Of a stretch of DNA of 64,000 nt, positions 1-8,442 are shown piece by piece. Source of the DNA: Kineococcus sp. NBC_00420. GTDB taxonomy: Bacteria; Actinomycetota; Actinomycetes; Actinomycetales; Kineococcaceae. Positions within the stretch are counted from its first letter, which is position 1. Each line of letters opens with the position of its first letter. The translations under genes and the position numbers were made by a program. The notes beneath the pieces were generated by a model. It had not been told where the DNA came from, searched no databases, and saw nothing but the letters and a program-made list of their open reading frames with translations. The stretch spans positions 1,612,001-1,676,000 of the forward strand of contig NZ_CP107930.1 of the NCBI RefSeq assembly GCF_036021035.1, in the 5' to 3' direction.

Positions 1-266
1 CCACCCGTGGGCAGCGGTTCCTCGCCGCCACCTGGCCGCAGGGCCTGCCCGCGGTCATCAGCAGTTCGATGTACCTGGTGGACACCAACGTCCGCGCGGC
101 GACGATCCTGGGCATCGTCGGGGGCAGCGGCATCGGCTTCTACCTCACCAACGCCTCCAGCGTGCTGACCCTGCACGGTCAGGTGACCACCCTGGTGGCC
201 ATGGTGTTCGTGACCGTCCTCCTGGTGGAGGGACTCGCGGTGTGGTTGCGGCGGGTCTACCGATGA
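1..266 (+). CDS. phnE: Phosphonate ABC transporter permease PhnE, C-terminal part
   Basis: The reading frame is open from the window edge (frame of base 3) to a TGA at 264-266, giving about 87 residues of a membrane protein. The visible part has the permease EAA-loop tail (TWPQGLPAVISSSMYLVDTN) followed by VRAATILGIVGGSGIGFYL and a last hydrophobic helix ending WLRRVYR. This is the usual end of PhnE, the inner-membrane channel of the phosphonate/phosphite importer. Its partners phnC and phnD would lie upstream, outside the window. The gene converges on and overlaps the end of phnF by 10 bases. The identification rests on these motifs plus the C-P lyase genes next door. Confidence 0.85.
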   Translation, partial: TRGQRFLAATWPQGLPAVISSSMYLVDTNVRAATILGIVGGSGIGFYLTNASSVLTLHGQVTTLVAMVFVTVLLVEGLAVWLRRVYR

Positions 267-1063
267 TCCTCGGCCGTCGGCCGTCCCGGGCGCCGACCCG
301 CGGGGGGTGAGACCTCAGGGTGGTCGACGTCGAGTTCGACACGATCCGCCGCGAACCGCGTGACGTTGAAGAGCAACGGCCGCCCGTCGGGGTGGGTGTC
401 CAGCGCGCGGACGACGAGGACGACGGAACCCGCCGGCAGCTGCAGGTCCTCGGCCTCGGCGGCCGTCGCGAGGCGACCACTCACGCTCGTGGCGGCCCGC
501 ACGTAGTCGGGCACACCCGAGTTGCGCAGCGCGACCGTCATGGACCCGACCTCCCGGTACTCCTCCGCGATGCCGGGGAGCGTCCCGGCGTCGAACCAGG
601 ACGTCACCCGCGAGATCGGGCGGCCCTCCACCGACCGCACGACCTCGAGCCGGCGCGCGGCACCGTCGCCGAGGCCGAGGCGGCGCGCGACGTCCGCGGG
701 CGGGTCGGGTTCGACCGCCGTCTCGATCAGTCGACCGGGCGCCGTCAGCCCTCTCGGGCCCAGGCTGTCGTTGAGGCGGGTGCGGACCCCGATGCGGTGC
801 ACCACGACGTCGTGCTCGGCCACGAAGGTCCCGCTGCCGCGACGGGCCACCACCAGCTGCTCGGCCGCCAGCGCCGCCACGGCCTGGCGCACGGTGTGCC
901 GGTGGACCTCGAAGCGCTGGGCGAGCTCGCTCTCGGAGGGCAGTTTCGACCCGACCGGCACGACCCCGGCCACGATCTCGCCGCGGAGCTCCTCCGCGAT
1001 GAGCCGCCAGGCGGAGTAACCGCTCGGGGTCCGGCCCTGCGCGGGCCTGCTCCGGGTGACCAT
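257..1063 (-). CDS. phnF: GntR/HutC-family repressor PhnF
   Basis: This 268-residue protein has an N-terminal winged-helix domain (about residues 15-80; GSKLPSESELAQRFEVHRHT, then VRQAVAALAAEQLVVARRGS) and a C-terminal UTRA ligand domain (about 100-245). That is the HutC-subfamily layout of PhnF, a known local repressor of phosphonate genes. The start is the ATG at 1063. The gene lies 46 bases downstream of the hexapeptide transferase on the same strand and is divergent from phnG. It probably binds the palindrome at 1070-1080 and possibly the inverted repeat at 1887-1912. The ligand cannot be told from sequence. Confidence 0.85.
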   Translation of the reverse strand: MVTRSRPAQGRTPSGYSAWRLIAEELRGEIVAGVVPVGSKLPSESELAQRFEVHRHTVRQAVAALAAEQLVVARRGSGTFVAEHDVVVHRIGVRTRLNDSLGPRGLTAPGRLIETAVEPDPPADVARRLGLGDGAARRLEVVRSVEGRPISRVTSWFDAGTLPGIAEEYREVGSMTVALRNSGVPDYVRAATSVSGRLATAAEAEDLQLPAGSVVLVVRALDTHPDGRPLLFNVTRFAADRVELDVDHPEVSPPAGRRPGRPTAEDHR

Positions 1064-1069
1064 GGTCCA

Positions 1070-1080
1070 GGTACTCTACC
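1070..1080. promoter_or_regulatory. Candidate PhnF operator
   Basis: GGTACTCTACC is a palindrome of form GGTA-CTC-TACC lying 6 bases upstream of the phnF ATG. HutC-type GntR repressors usually bind short inverted repeats with GT..AC outer bases, so autoregulation is plausible. A GC hairpin (CCGGCCC, 1079-1085, pairing with GGGCCGG, 1092-1098) overlaps it. Confidence 0.35.
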
Positions 1081-1109
1081 GGCCCTGCCCGGGGCCGGCC
1101 CCGCGCGGA

Positions 1110-1805
1110 TCAGCCGCCGTGCTTCTCCAGGAACGCCTCGACCTCGAGGTGGCGGAAGTCCTCGAGGTGCCGGCGCAGCACCTCGTGGTCCCAGTCCCAC
1201 CAGGCCAGGGCCTTCAGCCGTTCGGCGATCTCCGGCGGCTGACGCAGCCGGATCACCCGCGCCGGGACCCCCGCCACGACCGCGTAGTCGGGCACGTCCC
1301 GGGTCACGACCGCACCGGCGGCCACCACGGCACCGTCTCCGAGCACGACCTCGGGTTTGACCATCGCGCCGTGCCCGATCCAGGTGTCGTGCCCGATCCT
1401 GGTCCGCCGGGCCGCACGTCGCTCGAACCAGTCCGGGTCGTCGGCGACGTCCTCGAAGTAGTAGGAACTCCGGTAGGAGAAGTGGTGCAGGGTCGCGCGG
1501 TCCAGCGGGTGGTCGGTCGCGCCGATGCGGACGGAACTCGCGATGTTCGAGAACTTCCCGATGTCGGTGTTCGCGAAGTCGCAGAGCCGGTCGCAGTAGC
1601 TGTAGTCCCCGAGAACGGTGTTCAGCAGGCGCGTACCCGCGCCGACCTGCGTCCACCGGCCGAGCGAACTCTCGACCACGCTCACCTCCTCGTCGATCTC
1701 CGGGACGTTCTCCGACAGACGCGGTGCGTTCACGCTGTTCCTCCGGTTCCTGGCGGTAGCGGTGTCCTCCCGGAAGGTTTCCGGGAGGTGCGACGGTTCC
1801 GCCAC
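1110..1805 (-). CDS. Phosphonate-locus hexapeptide-repeat transferase
   Basis: A 231-residue left-handed beta-helix protein. Hexapeptide repeats run from about residue 50 ([20 protein letters not shown]) through [20 protein letters not shown] to [20 protein letters not shown]. It matches the hexapeptide acyltransferase family regularly found in phn operons, with the internal [17 protein letters not shown] loop typical of that group. The natural acceptor is not established; acetylation of aminophosphonates is a reasonable guess. The GTG start at 1805 has AGGA about 9 bases upstream. The gene is divergent from phnG and precedes phnF on the same strand. The first 35 residues look unstructured, so a later start is possible. 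Confidence 0.75.
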   Translation of the reverse strand: MAEPSHLPETFREDTATARNRRNSVNAPRLSENVPEIDEEVSVVESSLGRWTQVGAGTRLLNTVLGDYSYCDRLCDFANTDIGKFSNIASSVRIGATDHPLDRATLHHFSYRSSYYFEDVADDPDWFERRAARRTRIGHDTWIGHGAMVKPEVVLGDGAVVAAGAVVTRDVPDYAVVAGVPARVIRLRQPPEIAERLKALAWWDWDHEVLRRHLEDFRHLEVEAFLEKHGG

Positions 1806-1808
1806 CTC

Positions 1809-1830
1809 GTTCCTGCAACGTTCACCGGCC
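1809..1830 (+). promoter_or_regulatory. Candidate PHO box (PhoP direct repeats)
   Basis: Two adjacent 11-base units, GTTCCTGCAAC and GTTCACCGGCC, lie between the divergent transferase and phnG genes. The second is close to the GTTCACC core of the actinobacterial PhoP direct-repeat unit; the first keeps only GTTC. This suggests phosphate-starvation control of the phn genes on top of PhnF. Confidence 0.4.
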
Positions 1831-1886
1831 GTGAAGGGGTTCTTCGCCGACGGGGGTGCCCGGTGTCCGGAACCTAGGCTAGCCTC

Positions 1887-1912
1887 GAGTTGTCTGCTTC
1901 ACCAGACAACTC
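1887..1912. promoter_or_regulatory. Perfect 10-bp inverted repeat upstream of phnG
   Basis: GAGTTGTCTG and CAGACAACTC are perfect inverted copies separated by 6 bases. The right arm ends 38 bases before the phnG ATG. A TAGGCT hexamer at 1875-1880 could be a -10 element, which would put the repeat at or just after the transcription start, where a repressor would block. The best candidate binder is PhnF, although the arms differ from the palindrome at 1070-1080. An RNA hairpin in the leader is the alternative. Confidence 0.6.
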
Positions 1913-1950
1913 ATCCCGGAGCCGCACGACGAGACACGGAGGAGGTCGCG

Positions 1951-2424
1951 ATGCAGGACGACGCGACGAGAACGGCGCGACGCCAGGGGTGGATGCGGAC
2001 CCTGGGGGCCGCGACGACCACCGAACTCGACACGGCCTGGCGGGATTGGCACCCGAAACCCGAGGTCCAGGACGTCCGCGGTCCTGAGGCGGGGCTCGTC
2101 ATGGTGCGCGGACGCATCGACGCGGGCGGCGGACGGTTCAACCTCGGCGAGGCGACCGTCACCCGCTCGACCGTGCGGCTCCACGGAACCGGGCTGTCCG
2201 GTGACCTGATGGGCAGTTCCTACCTGCTCGGCACCGACCTGGAGCACGCACGGCTCGCCGCGGTCTTCGACGGCCTCCTCACCGACGCGACCCTGCACGA
2301 CCGCGTGCAGACCGAGGTCGTCGCTCCCCTCGCCCGGCGACAGGACGCCCGCGACGAGGTTCGGCACCAGGAGGCGCGCAGCACGCTCGTCGACTTCTTC
2401 ACCGTCTCCCGGGAGCACGCGTGA
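1951..2424 (+). CDS. phnG: C-P lyase subunit PhnG
   Basis: This 157-residue protein is a subunit of the cytoplasmic PhnGHIJ core, which transfers phosphonates onto ribose and then breaks the C-P bond. The start is the ATG at 1951 with GGAGG 6 bases upstream. Recognisable features are the RQGWMRTL start, the conserved VMVRGRIDAGGGRFNLGEAT segment and GLSGDLMGSSY. Length matches the family. It is first in an operon whose next gene starts inside its stop codon (GTGA at 2421). Confidence 0.92.
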   Translation: MQDDATRTARRQGWMRTLGAATTTELDTAWRDWHPKPEVQDVRGPEAGLVMVRGRIDAGGGRFNLGEATVTRSTVRLHGTGLSGDLMGSSYLLGTDLEHARLAAVFDGLLTDATLHDRVQTEVVAPLARRQDARDEVRHQEARSTLVDFFTVSREHA

Positions 2425-3047
2425 CCACGCGCACCAGCACCATCCCCGCCCCGGGTTTCTCCGAACCCACGCGGCAGGCCCAGCAGACGTTCCGCGCCGT
2501 GCTCGACGCGCTCTCGCGACCCACCCGCCCCCTCCCCGTCGCCGGTCCCCCCGAGGCACCCACGTCACTGGGACCGGCCCTCGCGGCGGTCCTCCTCACC
2601 CTCCTCGACGAGGAGTGCAGCGCGTGGCTCGGTGGCCGGTTCGCCGACGACGCCGAGCTCGACGCCTGGCTGGCCTTCCACACCGGGGTCCGCCGGGCCC
2701 GCACCGCGGCCGAGGCCGACTTCGTGGTCGTCGACGCCGCGGCCGTACCGGCCCTCGAGGACCTGGCCCAGGGCAGCGACGAAGAACCGCACCGCTCCGC
2801 GACCGTCGTCCTCGACGCACGCGGCTGCACCGGGGACCGCCGGTGGTCGGCGCACGGGCCGGGCATCGAGGGTTTCGCCGTCCTGGTCGCACCGTGGGCC
2901 GACGCGGAGTTCTTCGGCCGCTGGACCCGCAACGCGGCGCAGTTCCCCCGCGGCGTCGACCTGCTGGTCCTCGACGCCGGTTCCGTCACGGGGCTGCCGC
3001 GCACGACCCGGCTCGGTCCCACCGCACCCACCACCGAGGAGGACTGA
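2421..3047 (+). CDS. phnH: C-P lyase subunit PhnH
   Basis: This 208-residue protein begins with GTG overlapping the phnG stop. The conserved N-terminal segment PGFSEPTRQAQQTFRAVLDA is the hallmark of PhnH, and FARWxRNAAQFPRGVDLLV appears near the C-terminus as GRWTRNAAQFPRGVDLLVLD. PhnH has a PLP-transferase-like fold without PLP chemistry and forms the central dimer of the C-P lyase core. The usual length is about 190-200 residues. phnI follows after one base. Confidence 0.92.
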   Translation: MTTRTSTIPAPGFSEPTRQAQQTFRAVLDALSRPTRPLPVAGPPEAPTSLGPALAAVLLTLLDEECSAWLGGRFADDAELDAWLAFHTGVRRARTAAEADFVVVDAAAVPALEDLAQGSDEEPHRSATVVLDARGCTGDRRWSAHGPGIEGFAVLVAPWADAEFFGRWTRNAAQFPRGVDLLVLDAGSVTGLPRTTRLGPTAPTTEED

Positions 3048-3048
3048 C

Positions 3049-4152
3049 GTGTACGTCGCCGTCAAGGGCGGGGAGCGCGCCATCGCCAACGCACACGCCC
3101 TGCTCGCCCAGGTCGGACGCGGGGACACCACCACCCCGGCGATCGACCCCGGCCAGGTCGCCGGTCAGCTCGGCGTGCTCGTCTCACGCGTCATGACCGA
3201 GGGTTCGCTGTACGACCCCGCCCTCGCGGCGCGGGCCCTGCTGCAGTCGCAGGGCGACGTCCTCGAAGCCGTGACGCTGCTGCGCAGCTACCGCACCACG
3301 TTGCCGCGCTTCGGGTACACGCAACCGCTGGACACCGCGGGGCTGCCGCCGCAGCGACGGATCTCCGCTACGTTCAAAGACCTGCCCGGCGGGCAGCAGC
3401 TCGGCGCGACCTTCGACTACACCCACCGATTGTTCTCCTCCGCCCCCACCGACGGACCGCAGACCCGGGTCGACGACGAGGGACCCGCGGCCATGCCCCG
3501 CGTCGCGGACCTCCTCGGCTCCTCCGCGCTCATCGAACCCGATGCCCACCCCGGCCAGGACGACGTCGAACCGGGCGACCTGACCCGGGAACCGACGGTG
3601 TTCCCGATGACCCGCGCCGAGCGGCTGCAGGCCCTGGCGCGCGGTGACGAGGGTTTCCTGCTGGGGCTCGGGTACTCGACGCAGCGGGGGTTCGGCAACA
3701 ACCACCCCTTCGCGGGCGAGGTCCGCGTGGGCGAGGTCGAGGTCGAGTTCGACGCCCCGGAACTCGGGTTCGCGGTCCCGCTGGGCCGTGTCGAGGTCAC
3801 GGAGTGCCAGATGGTCAACCAGTTCACCGGCTCGGTCGACACCCCCGCCCAGTTCACCCGGGGCTACGGTCTCGCGTTCGGGCGCAGCGAGCGGAGGGCG
3901 ATGTCGATGTCGCTGGTCGACCGCGCACTGCGCGCCGAGGAACTCGGCGAGCGGGCGACCGCCCCCGCCCAGGACGAGGAGTTCGTCATCAGCCACAGCG
4001 ACAACGTGCAGGCCACCGGTTTCGTCGAGCACCTCAAACTGCCGCACTACGTCGACTTCCAGGCCGAACTCGTCCTGGTGCGCCGCCTCAACCGGGAGTT
4101 CGCCGAACGCAGCGCGACCGCGCCGGCGACCGCCGAGGAGGTGCCCGCGTGA
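3049..4152 (+). CDS. phnI: C-P lyase subunit PhnI
   Basis: The GTG start at 3049 gives 367 residues beginning MYVAVKGGERAIANAHALL, the standard PhnI N-terminus. In-frame sequence upstream is only overlap with phnH. Conserved stretches include ATFKDLPGGQQLGATFDYTH, GYSTQRGFGNNHPFAGEVR, TECQMVNQFTG and SHSDNVQATGFVEHLKLPHY. PhnI, with G, H and L, catalyses phosphonate attack on the N-glycosidic bond of ATP to form alpha-D-ribose-1-methylphosphonate-5-triphosphate. phnJ starts in its stop codon (GTGA at 4149). Confidence 0.93.
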   Translation: MYVAVKGGERAIANAHALLAQVGRGDTTTPAIDPGQVAGQLGVLVSRVMTEGSLYDPALAARALLQSQGDVLEAVTLLRSYRTTLPRFGYTQPLDTAGLPPQRRISATFKDLPGGQQLGATFDYTHRLFSSAPTDGPQTRVDDEGPAAMPRVADLLGSSALIEPDAHPGQDDVEPGDLTREPTVFPMTRAERLQALARGDEGFLLGLGYSTQRGFGNNHPFAGEVRVGEVEVEFDAPELGFAVPLGRVEVTECQMVNQFTGSVDTPAQFTRGYGLAFGRSERRAMSMSLVDRALRAEELGERATAPAQDEEFVISHSDNVQATGFVEHLKLPHYVDFQAELVLVRRLNREFAERSATAPATAEEVPA

Positions 4153-5009
4153 ACCCCGGACCCATCGTCTACAACGTCGGCTACCTCGACGAGCAGACCA
4201 AACGGATGATCCGCCGGGCGCTGCTCAAGGCCGTCGCCGTCCCCGGTTTCCAGGTCCCCTTCGCGAGCCGCGAGGTTCCGATGCCTCGCGGTTGGGGCAC
4301 CGGCGGCGTGCAGGTGACCGCAGCCGTCATCGGCGAGGACGACGTCCTCAAGGTCATCGACCAGGGTGCGGACGACACGACGAACGCCGTCTCCATCCGG
4401 GCGTTCTTCGCCGACGTCGCCCACGTGCGCACCACCACGCGCACCGACGAGGCGACACTGATCCAGACCCGCCACCGCATCCCCGAGACCCCGCTCGCAC
4501 CGGGGCAGGTGATCGTCTACCAGGTCCCGCTGCCCGAACCCCTGCGGTTCCTGGAACCCCGCGAGACCGAGACCCGGCGCCTGCACGCGCTCGAGGAGTA
4601 CGGGCTGATGTACGTCAAGCTTTACGAGGACATCGCCCGGTTCGGGCACATCGCCAAGACCTACGACTACCCCGTGCTGGTGGGTGGACGCTACCTCATG
4701 GCCCCCTCCCCCATCCCGAGCTTCGACAACCCCAAGATGGACATGAACCCCGCCCTGCAACTGTTCGGCGCGGGCCGCGAGAAGCGCATCTACGCGGTGC
4801 CGCCGTTCACGAAGGTCGAGAGCCTCGGTTTCGAGGACTTCCCCTTCGAGCCGCAGCGCTTCGACCGACCGTGCGAGATCTGCGGCTCGAACGGCGTCTA
4901 CCTCGACGAGGTCATCACCGACGACGCCGGCGGGGCCGTGTTCGTGTGCTCAGACACCGACCACTGCGAACGCACGCTGAGCAGTCACGACCAGGAGGTC
5001 CCCGCGTGA
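4149..5009 (+). CDS. phnJ: C-P lyase radical SAM enzyme PhnJ
   Basis: This 286-residue protein cleaves the C-P bond of ribose-1-phosphonate-5-phosphate using S-adenosylmethionine and a 4Fe-4S cluster. The C-terminal cysteines have the exact PhnJ spacing C-x2-C-x21-C-x5-C (CEIC...C...C), where the first three hold the cluster and the last is the radical-carrying cysteine in the E. coli enzyme. Other conserved parts are YNVGYLDEQTKRMIRRALLK, REVPMPRGWGTGG and LVGGRYLMAPSPIPSFDNPK. GTG start in the phnI stop. No key residue is missing, so activity is expected. Confidence 0.95.
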   Translation: MNPGPIVYNVGYLDEQTKRMIRRALLKAVAVPGFQVPFASREVPMPRGWGTGGVQVTAAVIGEDDVLKVIDQGADDTTNAVSIRAFFADVAHVRTTTRTDEATLIQTRHRIPETPLAPGQVIVYQVPLPEPLRFLEPRETETRRLHALEEYGLMYVKLYEDIARFGHIAKTYDYPVLVGGRYLMAPSPIPSFDNPKMDMNPALQLFGAGREKRIYAVPPFTKVESLGFEDFPFEPQRFDRPCEICGSNGVYLDEVITDDAGGAVFVCSDTDHCERTLSSHDQEVPA

Positions 5010-5785
5010 TCGACGAGCTGCCGCTGCTGCAGGTCCGAGGGGCGGGCCACCGCTACGGCGATCGGTTCGGCTGCCGCGACGTCGACCTCGACCTGTGGCC
5101 CGGTGAGGTGCTCGCGGTGGTGGGCGAGTCGGGCTCGGGCAAGTCGACGCTGCTCGGGGTCCTCTCCCAGCGCCTCGGACTCAGCGAGGGGAGCGTCGCC
5201 TACCGGAACGCCGACGGCGAGACCCTCGACCTGGGCACCCTCGGCGAAGGCGCCGTGCGCCGGTTGTGGCGCAGCGAGTGGGGCTTCGTGCACCAGGACG
5301 CCGCCGACGGCCTGCGCATGCACGTCAGTGCGGGCGGGAACGTCGGCGAGCCCCTCATGACCAACGGGTGGCGCAACTACGCCGAGATCCGCGCTACGGC
5401 GACCGAGTGGCTGCGTCGCGTCGAGATCCCCGTGGACCGCATCGACGACCACCCCACGACGTTCTCCGGCGGCATGCGCCAGCGGCTGCAGATCGCCCGC
5501 AACCTCGTCGTCTCGCCCCGGCTGGTGTTCATGGACGAGCCGACGAGCGGGCTCGACGTGTCGGTGCAGGCGCGGTTGCTCGATCTGCTGCGCAGCCTCG
5601 TCACCGAGTTCGGGCTCGCCGTCGTCATCGTCACCCACGACCTCGCCGTGGCCCGGCTCATCTCCCACCGCACGATCGTCATGAAGGACGGTCACGTCAT
5701 CGAGTCCGGTCTGACCGACCGCGTCCTCGACGACCCGCACGCGCCCTACACCCAGCTGCTCGTCTCCTCGATCCTGCAAGGATGA
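5006..5785 (+). CDS. phnK: C-P lyase ABC-type ATPase PhnK
   Basis: This 259-residue ABC protein has Walker A GESGSGKST, a signature near FSGGMRQRLQIARNLV, Walker B LVFMDEPTSGLD and the H-loop VTHDLAVARL. It carries the PhnK-typical HQDAADGLRMHVSAGGNVGE segment. PhnK is not a transporter subunit; it docks on the PhnGHIJ core and with PhnL is needed for in vivo C-P cleavage. GTG start at 5006 overlaps the phnJ stop. phnL follows after 7 bases. Confidence 0.92.
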   Translation: MIDELPLLQVRGAGHRYGDRFGCRDVDLDLWPGEVLAVVGESGSGKSTLLGVLSQRLGLSEGSVAYRNADGETLDLGTLGEGAVRRLWRSEWGFVHQDAADGLRMHVSAGGNVGEPLMTNGWRNYAEIRATATEWLRRVEIPVDRIDDHPTTFSGGMRQRLQIARNLVVSPRLVFMDEPTSGLDVSVQARLLDLLRSLVTEFGLAVVIVTHDLAVARLISHRTIVMKDGHVIESGLTDRVLDDPHAPYTQLLVSSILQG

Positions 5786-5792
5786 CCCGCCC

Positions 5793-6527
5793 GTGACCGG
5801 AAACCCCGTCCCCCGTCCGGTGTTGACCGTCTCCGCCGTCGACAAGACGTTCACCATGCACCTGCAGGGCGGTCAGCGGCTCGCCGTGCTGAACCACCTC
5901 GACCTCGTCGTCCACCACGGCGAGTGCGTCGTGCTCGGCGGCACCTCCGGCGCCGGCAAGAGCACGATCCTCAAGATGGTCTACGGAAACTACTCCGCGG
6001 ACAGCGGCCGCATCCTGCTGCACCGCGACAGCGTCGACGACGTCATCGACCTGGCGGGGGCGGACGCCCGCGAGGTGCTCGCGGCCCGCCGCGACACCAT
6101 GGGGTACGTCAGCCAGTTCCTGCGGTGCGTCCCCCGCGTCCCCGCGCTGGACATCGTGGCCGAACCCCTGGTGGAGCGAGGCGTCGACCTGCCCTCGGCG
6201 CGCGACCGCGCGGCCCAGGTGCTGACCCGGTTGTCCATCCCCGAGCGGCTCTGGTCCCTACCTCCCGCGACGTTCTCGGGGGGTGAGCAGCAGCGCGTCA
6301 ACATCGCCCGGGGTTTCCTGCCCGATCTGCCGCTGCTGCTGCTCGACGAACCCACGGCGTCCCTCGACGCCCGCAACCGCGACGTCGTGGTGGAACTCAT
6401 CGCCGAGAAACGGGCACAGGGCGTCGGCCTGCTCGGCATCTTCCACGACCTCGAGGTGCGCGACGCGGTCGCCGACCGGGTCGTCGACGTCGAGGCCTTC
6501 GCCCCCCACGCGGCGGTTCCGGCGTGA
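5793..6527 (+). CDS. phnL: C-P lyase ABC-type ATPase PhnL
   Basis: This 244-residue protein has Walker A GGTSGAGKST, signature FSGGEQQRVNIARGF, Walker B LLLLDEPTASLD, and the PhnL-specific YVSQFLRCVPRVPALDIVAE and RLWSLPPATFSGGEQQ segments. It acts with PhnG, H and I in the nucleosidase step and binds over PhnK in the assembled complex. GTG start at 5793. The next gene begins in its stop codon (6524). Confidence 0.92.
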   Translation: MTGNPVPRPVLTVSAVDKTFTMHLQGGQRLAVLNHLDLVVHHGECVVLGGTSGAGKSTILKMVYGNYSADSGRILLHRDSVDDVIDLAGADAREVLAARRDTMGYVSQFLRCVPRVPALDIVAEPLVERGVDLPSARDRAAQVLTRLSIPERLWSLPPATFSGGEQQRVNIARGFLPDLPLLLLDEPTASLDARNRDVVVELIAEKRAQGVGLLGIFHDLEVRDAVADRVVDVEAFAPHAAVPA

Positions 6528-7276
6528 CGCAGCGGGTCGCCCTCTACGCCCTGCCCGGAGCGGGCACGGGCGACGACGTCGGTGACCTCCTGCGCGCCCG
6601 GGCCGAGTCCTGGCTCGGGCGCCGGGTGGACGGTTCGGTCCCCGACGCCGCGCCCCCACCGGGGTGGAACCGTTCCGAGCTCGACGCCGTCACCGTGCAG
6701 GCTCGGCGGTACGGGTTCCACGGCACGCTCAAGGCGCCGTTCCGGCTCGCGCCGGGGCGGACGCTGGAGGAGCTGGCGGACGGCGTGAGCCGGTTCGCCG
6801 CGGCTCGGGCAGCCGTCGACGTGCCGGACCTGGCGCTGCTGCGCCTCAGCGGGTTCTTCGCCCTCGTCCCCGGCCGCCCGGTCAGTGCCCTCCACGCGCT
6901 GGCCGACGCCCTCGTGACGACGTTCGACGAGTTCCGTGCGCCCCTGACGGAGGCGGAGAGCGCCCGCCGCGACCCTGCCGCGCTCACCCCCCGGCAGCGG
7001 GAGCTGCTGGCGAGGTGGGGGTACCCGTACGTGCTGGAGGAGTTCCGCTTCCACTTCACCCTCACCGATCGGATCGACCCCGATCTGGAACCCCGGGTCC
7101 GGGACGCCCTGACGGGATGGTTCGCGCCCCTCCTCGGGCGTGGCGTGTGCCTCGACGCCGTCGCGGTGTTCACCGAGGACGAGCCGGGCGCGCCCTTCCT
7201 CCTCCGTTCGCTGCACCCGCTCCGGACCGCTTCCGGGACGGAACTCCCCCACCTCGAGACCGGAAGGGTCCGATGA
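6524..7276 (+). CDS. DUF1045 2H-phosphoesterase-like phosphonate protein
   Basis: This 250-residue protein of the DUF1045 family, found almost only in phn operons, has two HxT/S motifs typical of 2H phosphoesterases: YGFHGTLKAPF (about residue 65) and FRFHFTLTDRID (about 175). It starts RVALYALP, the usual N-terminus. It overlaps phnL and phnM by four bases each, so it is translated with them. E. coli uses PhnP to open the cyclic ribose phosphate product; no PhnP gene is visible here, and a 2H enzyme could do that job. The role is inference; the family assignment is secure. Confidence 0.85.
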   Translation: MTQRVALYALPGAGTGDDVGDLLRARAESWLGRRVDGSVPDAAPPPGWNRSELDAVTVQARRYGFHGTLKAPFRLAPGRTLEELADGVSRFAAARAAVDVPDLALLRLSGFFALVPGRPVSALHALADALVTTFDEFRAPLTEAESARRDPAALTPRQRELLARWGYPYVLEEFRFHFTLTDRIDPDLEPRVRDALTGWFAPLLGRGVCLDAVAVFTEDEPGAPFLLRSLHPLRTASGTELPHLETGRVR

Positions 7277-8442
7277 ACCACGAGACCGTCCTCACCCACG
7301 CCCGCGTCGTCCTCGACGACGGCATCCTCGACGGTTCCGTCCTGCTGCGCGACGGCCTGATCGCCGACATCACCCCGGGCCCGGTCGCGGGCGGTGTGGA
7401 CCTCGACGGCGACCTGCTGCTGCCCGGTCTGGTGGAACTGCACACCGACCACCTGGAGGCACACGCCCGCCCGCGCCCGGGCACGGACTGGGACCCGGTG
7501 CCCGCCGTGCTGGCGCACGACGTGCAGCTCAGCGGGGCCGGCGTCACCACGGTGTTCGACGCCGTCCGCATCGGCTCGGAGGGACACGGCGACACGTTGA
7601 CGGAACGCGCCCGCTCGCTCGCCGAGGCCGTCGAGCACGCCGAGCGGGCGGGCCTCACCCGAGCCGAGCACTTCATCCACCTGCGGTGCGAGGTGGCGGC
7701 ACCCCAGACGGTCGCCGAGTTCGAGGCTCTGGAGGACCTGACCTCGGTCCGCCTCGCCTCGCTGATGGACCACACACCCGGTCAGCGCCAGTACGCCGAC
7801 GTAGAGGCCTTCCGGCGCTACGTCGTCGGCAAGGGGCAGGTCGCCCCCGACGGCGTGGAGGCGCTGATGGCGCGGCTCGAGGTCATCGCGGAGGAGTTCT
7901 CCGTGCCCAACCGGAAGGAGATCGCGCGGCGCGCCTCGGCGCGGGGCATCACCCTCGCCGCCCACGACGACGCGACGCTCGACCACGTCGAGGAGTCGCA
8001 GTCGTTCGGCGTCCGGATCTCGGAGTTCCCGACCACCGAGGTCGCGGCGAAGGCGGCGCGCGAGCACGGACAACTGATCGTCATGGGCGCGCCGAACATC
8101 GTGCGCGGCGGCAGCCAGTCGGGCAACGTCGCCGCCGCGACCCTGCTCGACCAGGGCCTGCTCGACGTCCTGTCCTCGGACTACGTCCCCGCGAGCCCGT
8201 TGCAGGCGATCGTGCAGCTGGACGCCGACGGTCGTTGCCCGCTCGTCGAGGGGGTGAAGCTCGTGAGCGGGAACCCCCCGCGCGCGGTCGGCCTGGAGGA
8301 CCGCGGAACCATCGTCGTCGGACGCCGCGCCGACCTGGTGCGCGTCCACACCCACGCCCTGCCCGCCACCGAACGCCACGTCCGTGGGCGCGTGGTGCCG
8401 GTGGTGCGCGGGGTGTTCCGCGGCGGATCGCGCGTGCTGTGA
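7273..8442 (+). CDS. phnM: Ribose-1-phosphonate-5-triphosphate diphosphatase PhnM
   Basis: This 389-residue amidohydrolase-fold protein removes pyrophosphate from the phosphonate-ribose triphosphate made by PhnGHIL. The metal-site motif LPGLVELHTDHLEAHARPRP is present, with further conserved pieces LMDHTPGQRQY, LAAHDDATLDHVEES, FPTTEVAAKAAREHG, MGAPNIVRGGSQSGN and LSSDYVPASPLQA. Length fits the family (about 380). ATG start at 7273 overlaps the previous stop as ATGA. phnN overlaps its end. Confidence 0.93.
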   Translation: MNHETVLTHARVVLDDGILDGSVLLRDGLIADITPGPVAGGVDLDGDLLLPGLVELHTDHLEAHARPRPGTDWDPVPAVLAHDVQLSGAGVTTVFDAVRIGSEGHGDTLTERARSLAEAVEHAERAGLTRAEHFIHLRCEVAAPQTVAEFEALEDLTSVRLASLMDHTPGQRQYADVEAFRRYVVGKGQVAPDGVEALMARLEVIAEEFSVPNRKEIARRASARGITLAAHDDATLDHVEESQSFGVRISEFPTTEVAAKAAREHGQLIVMGAPNIVRGGSQSGNVAAATLLDQGLLDVLSSDYVPASPLQAIVQLDADGRCPLVEGVKLVSGNPPRAVGLEDRGTIVVGRRADLVRVHTHALPATERHVRGRVVPVVRGVFRGGSRVL

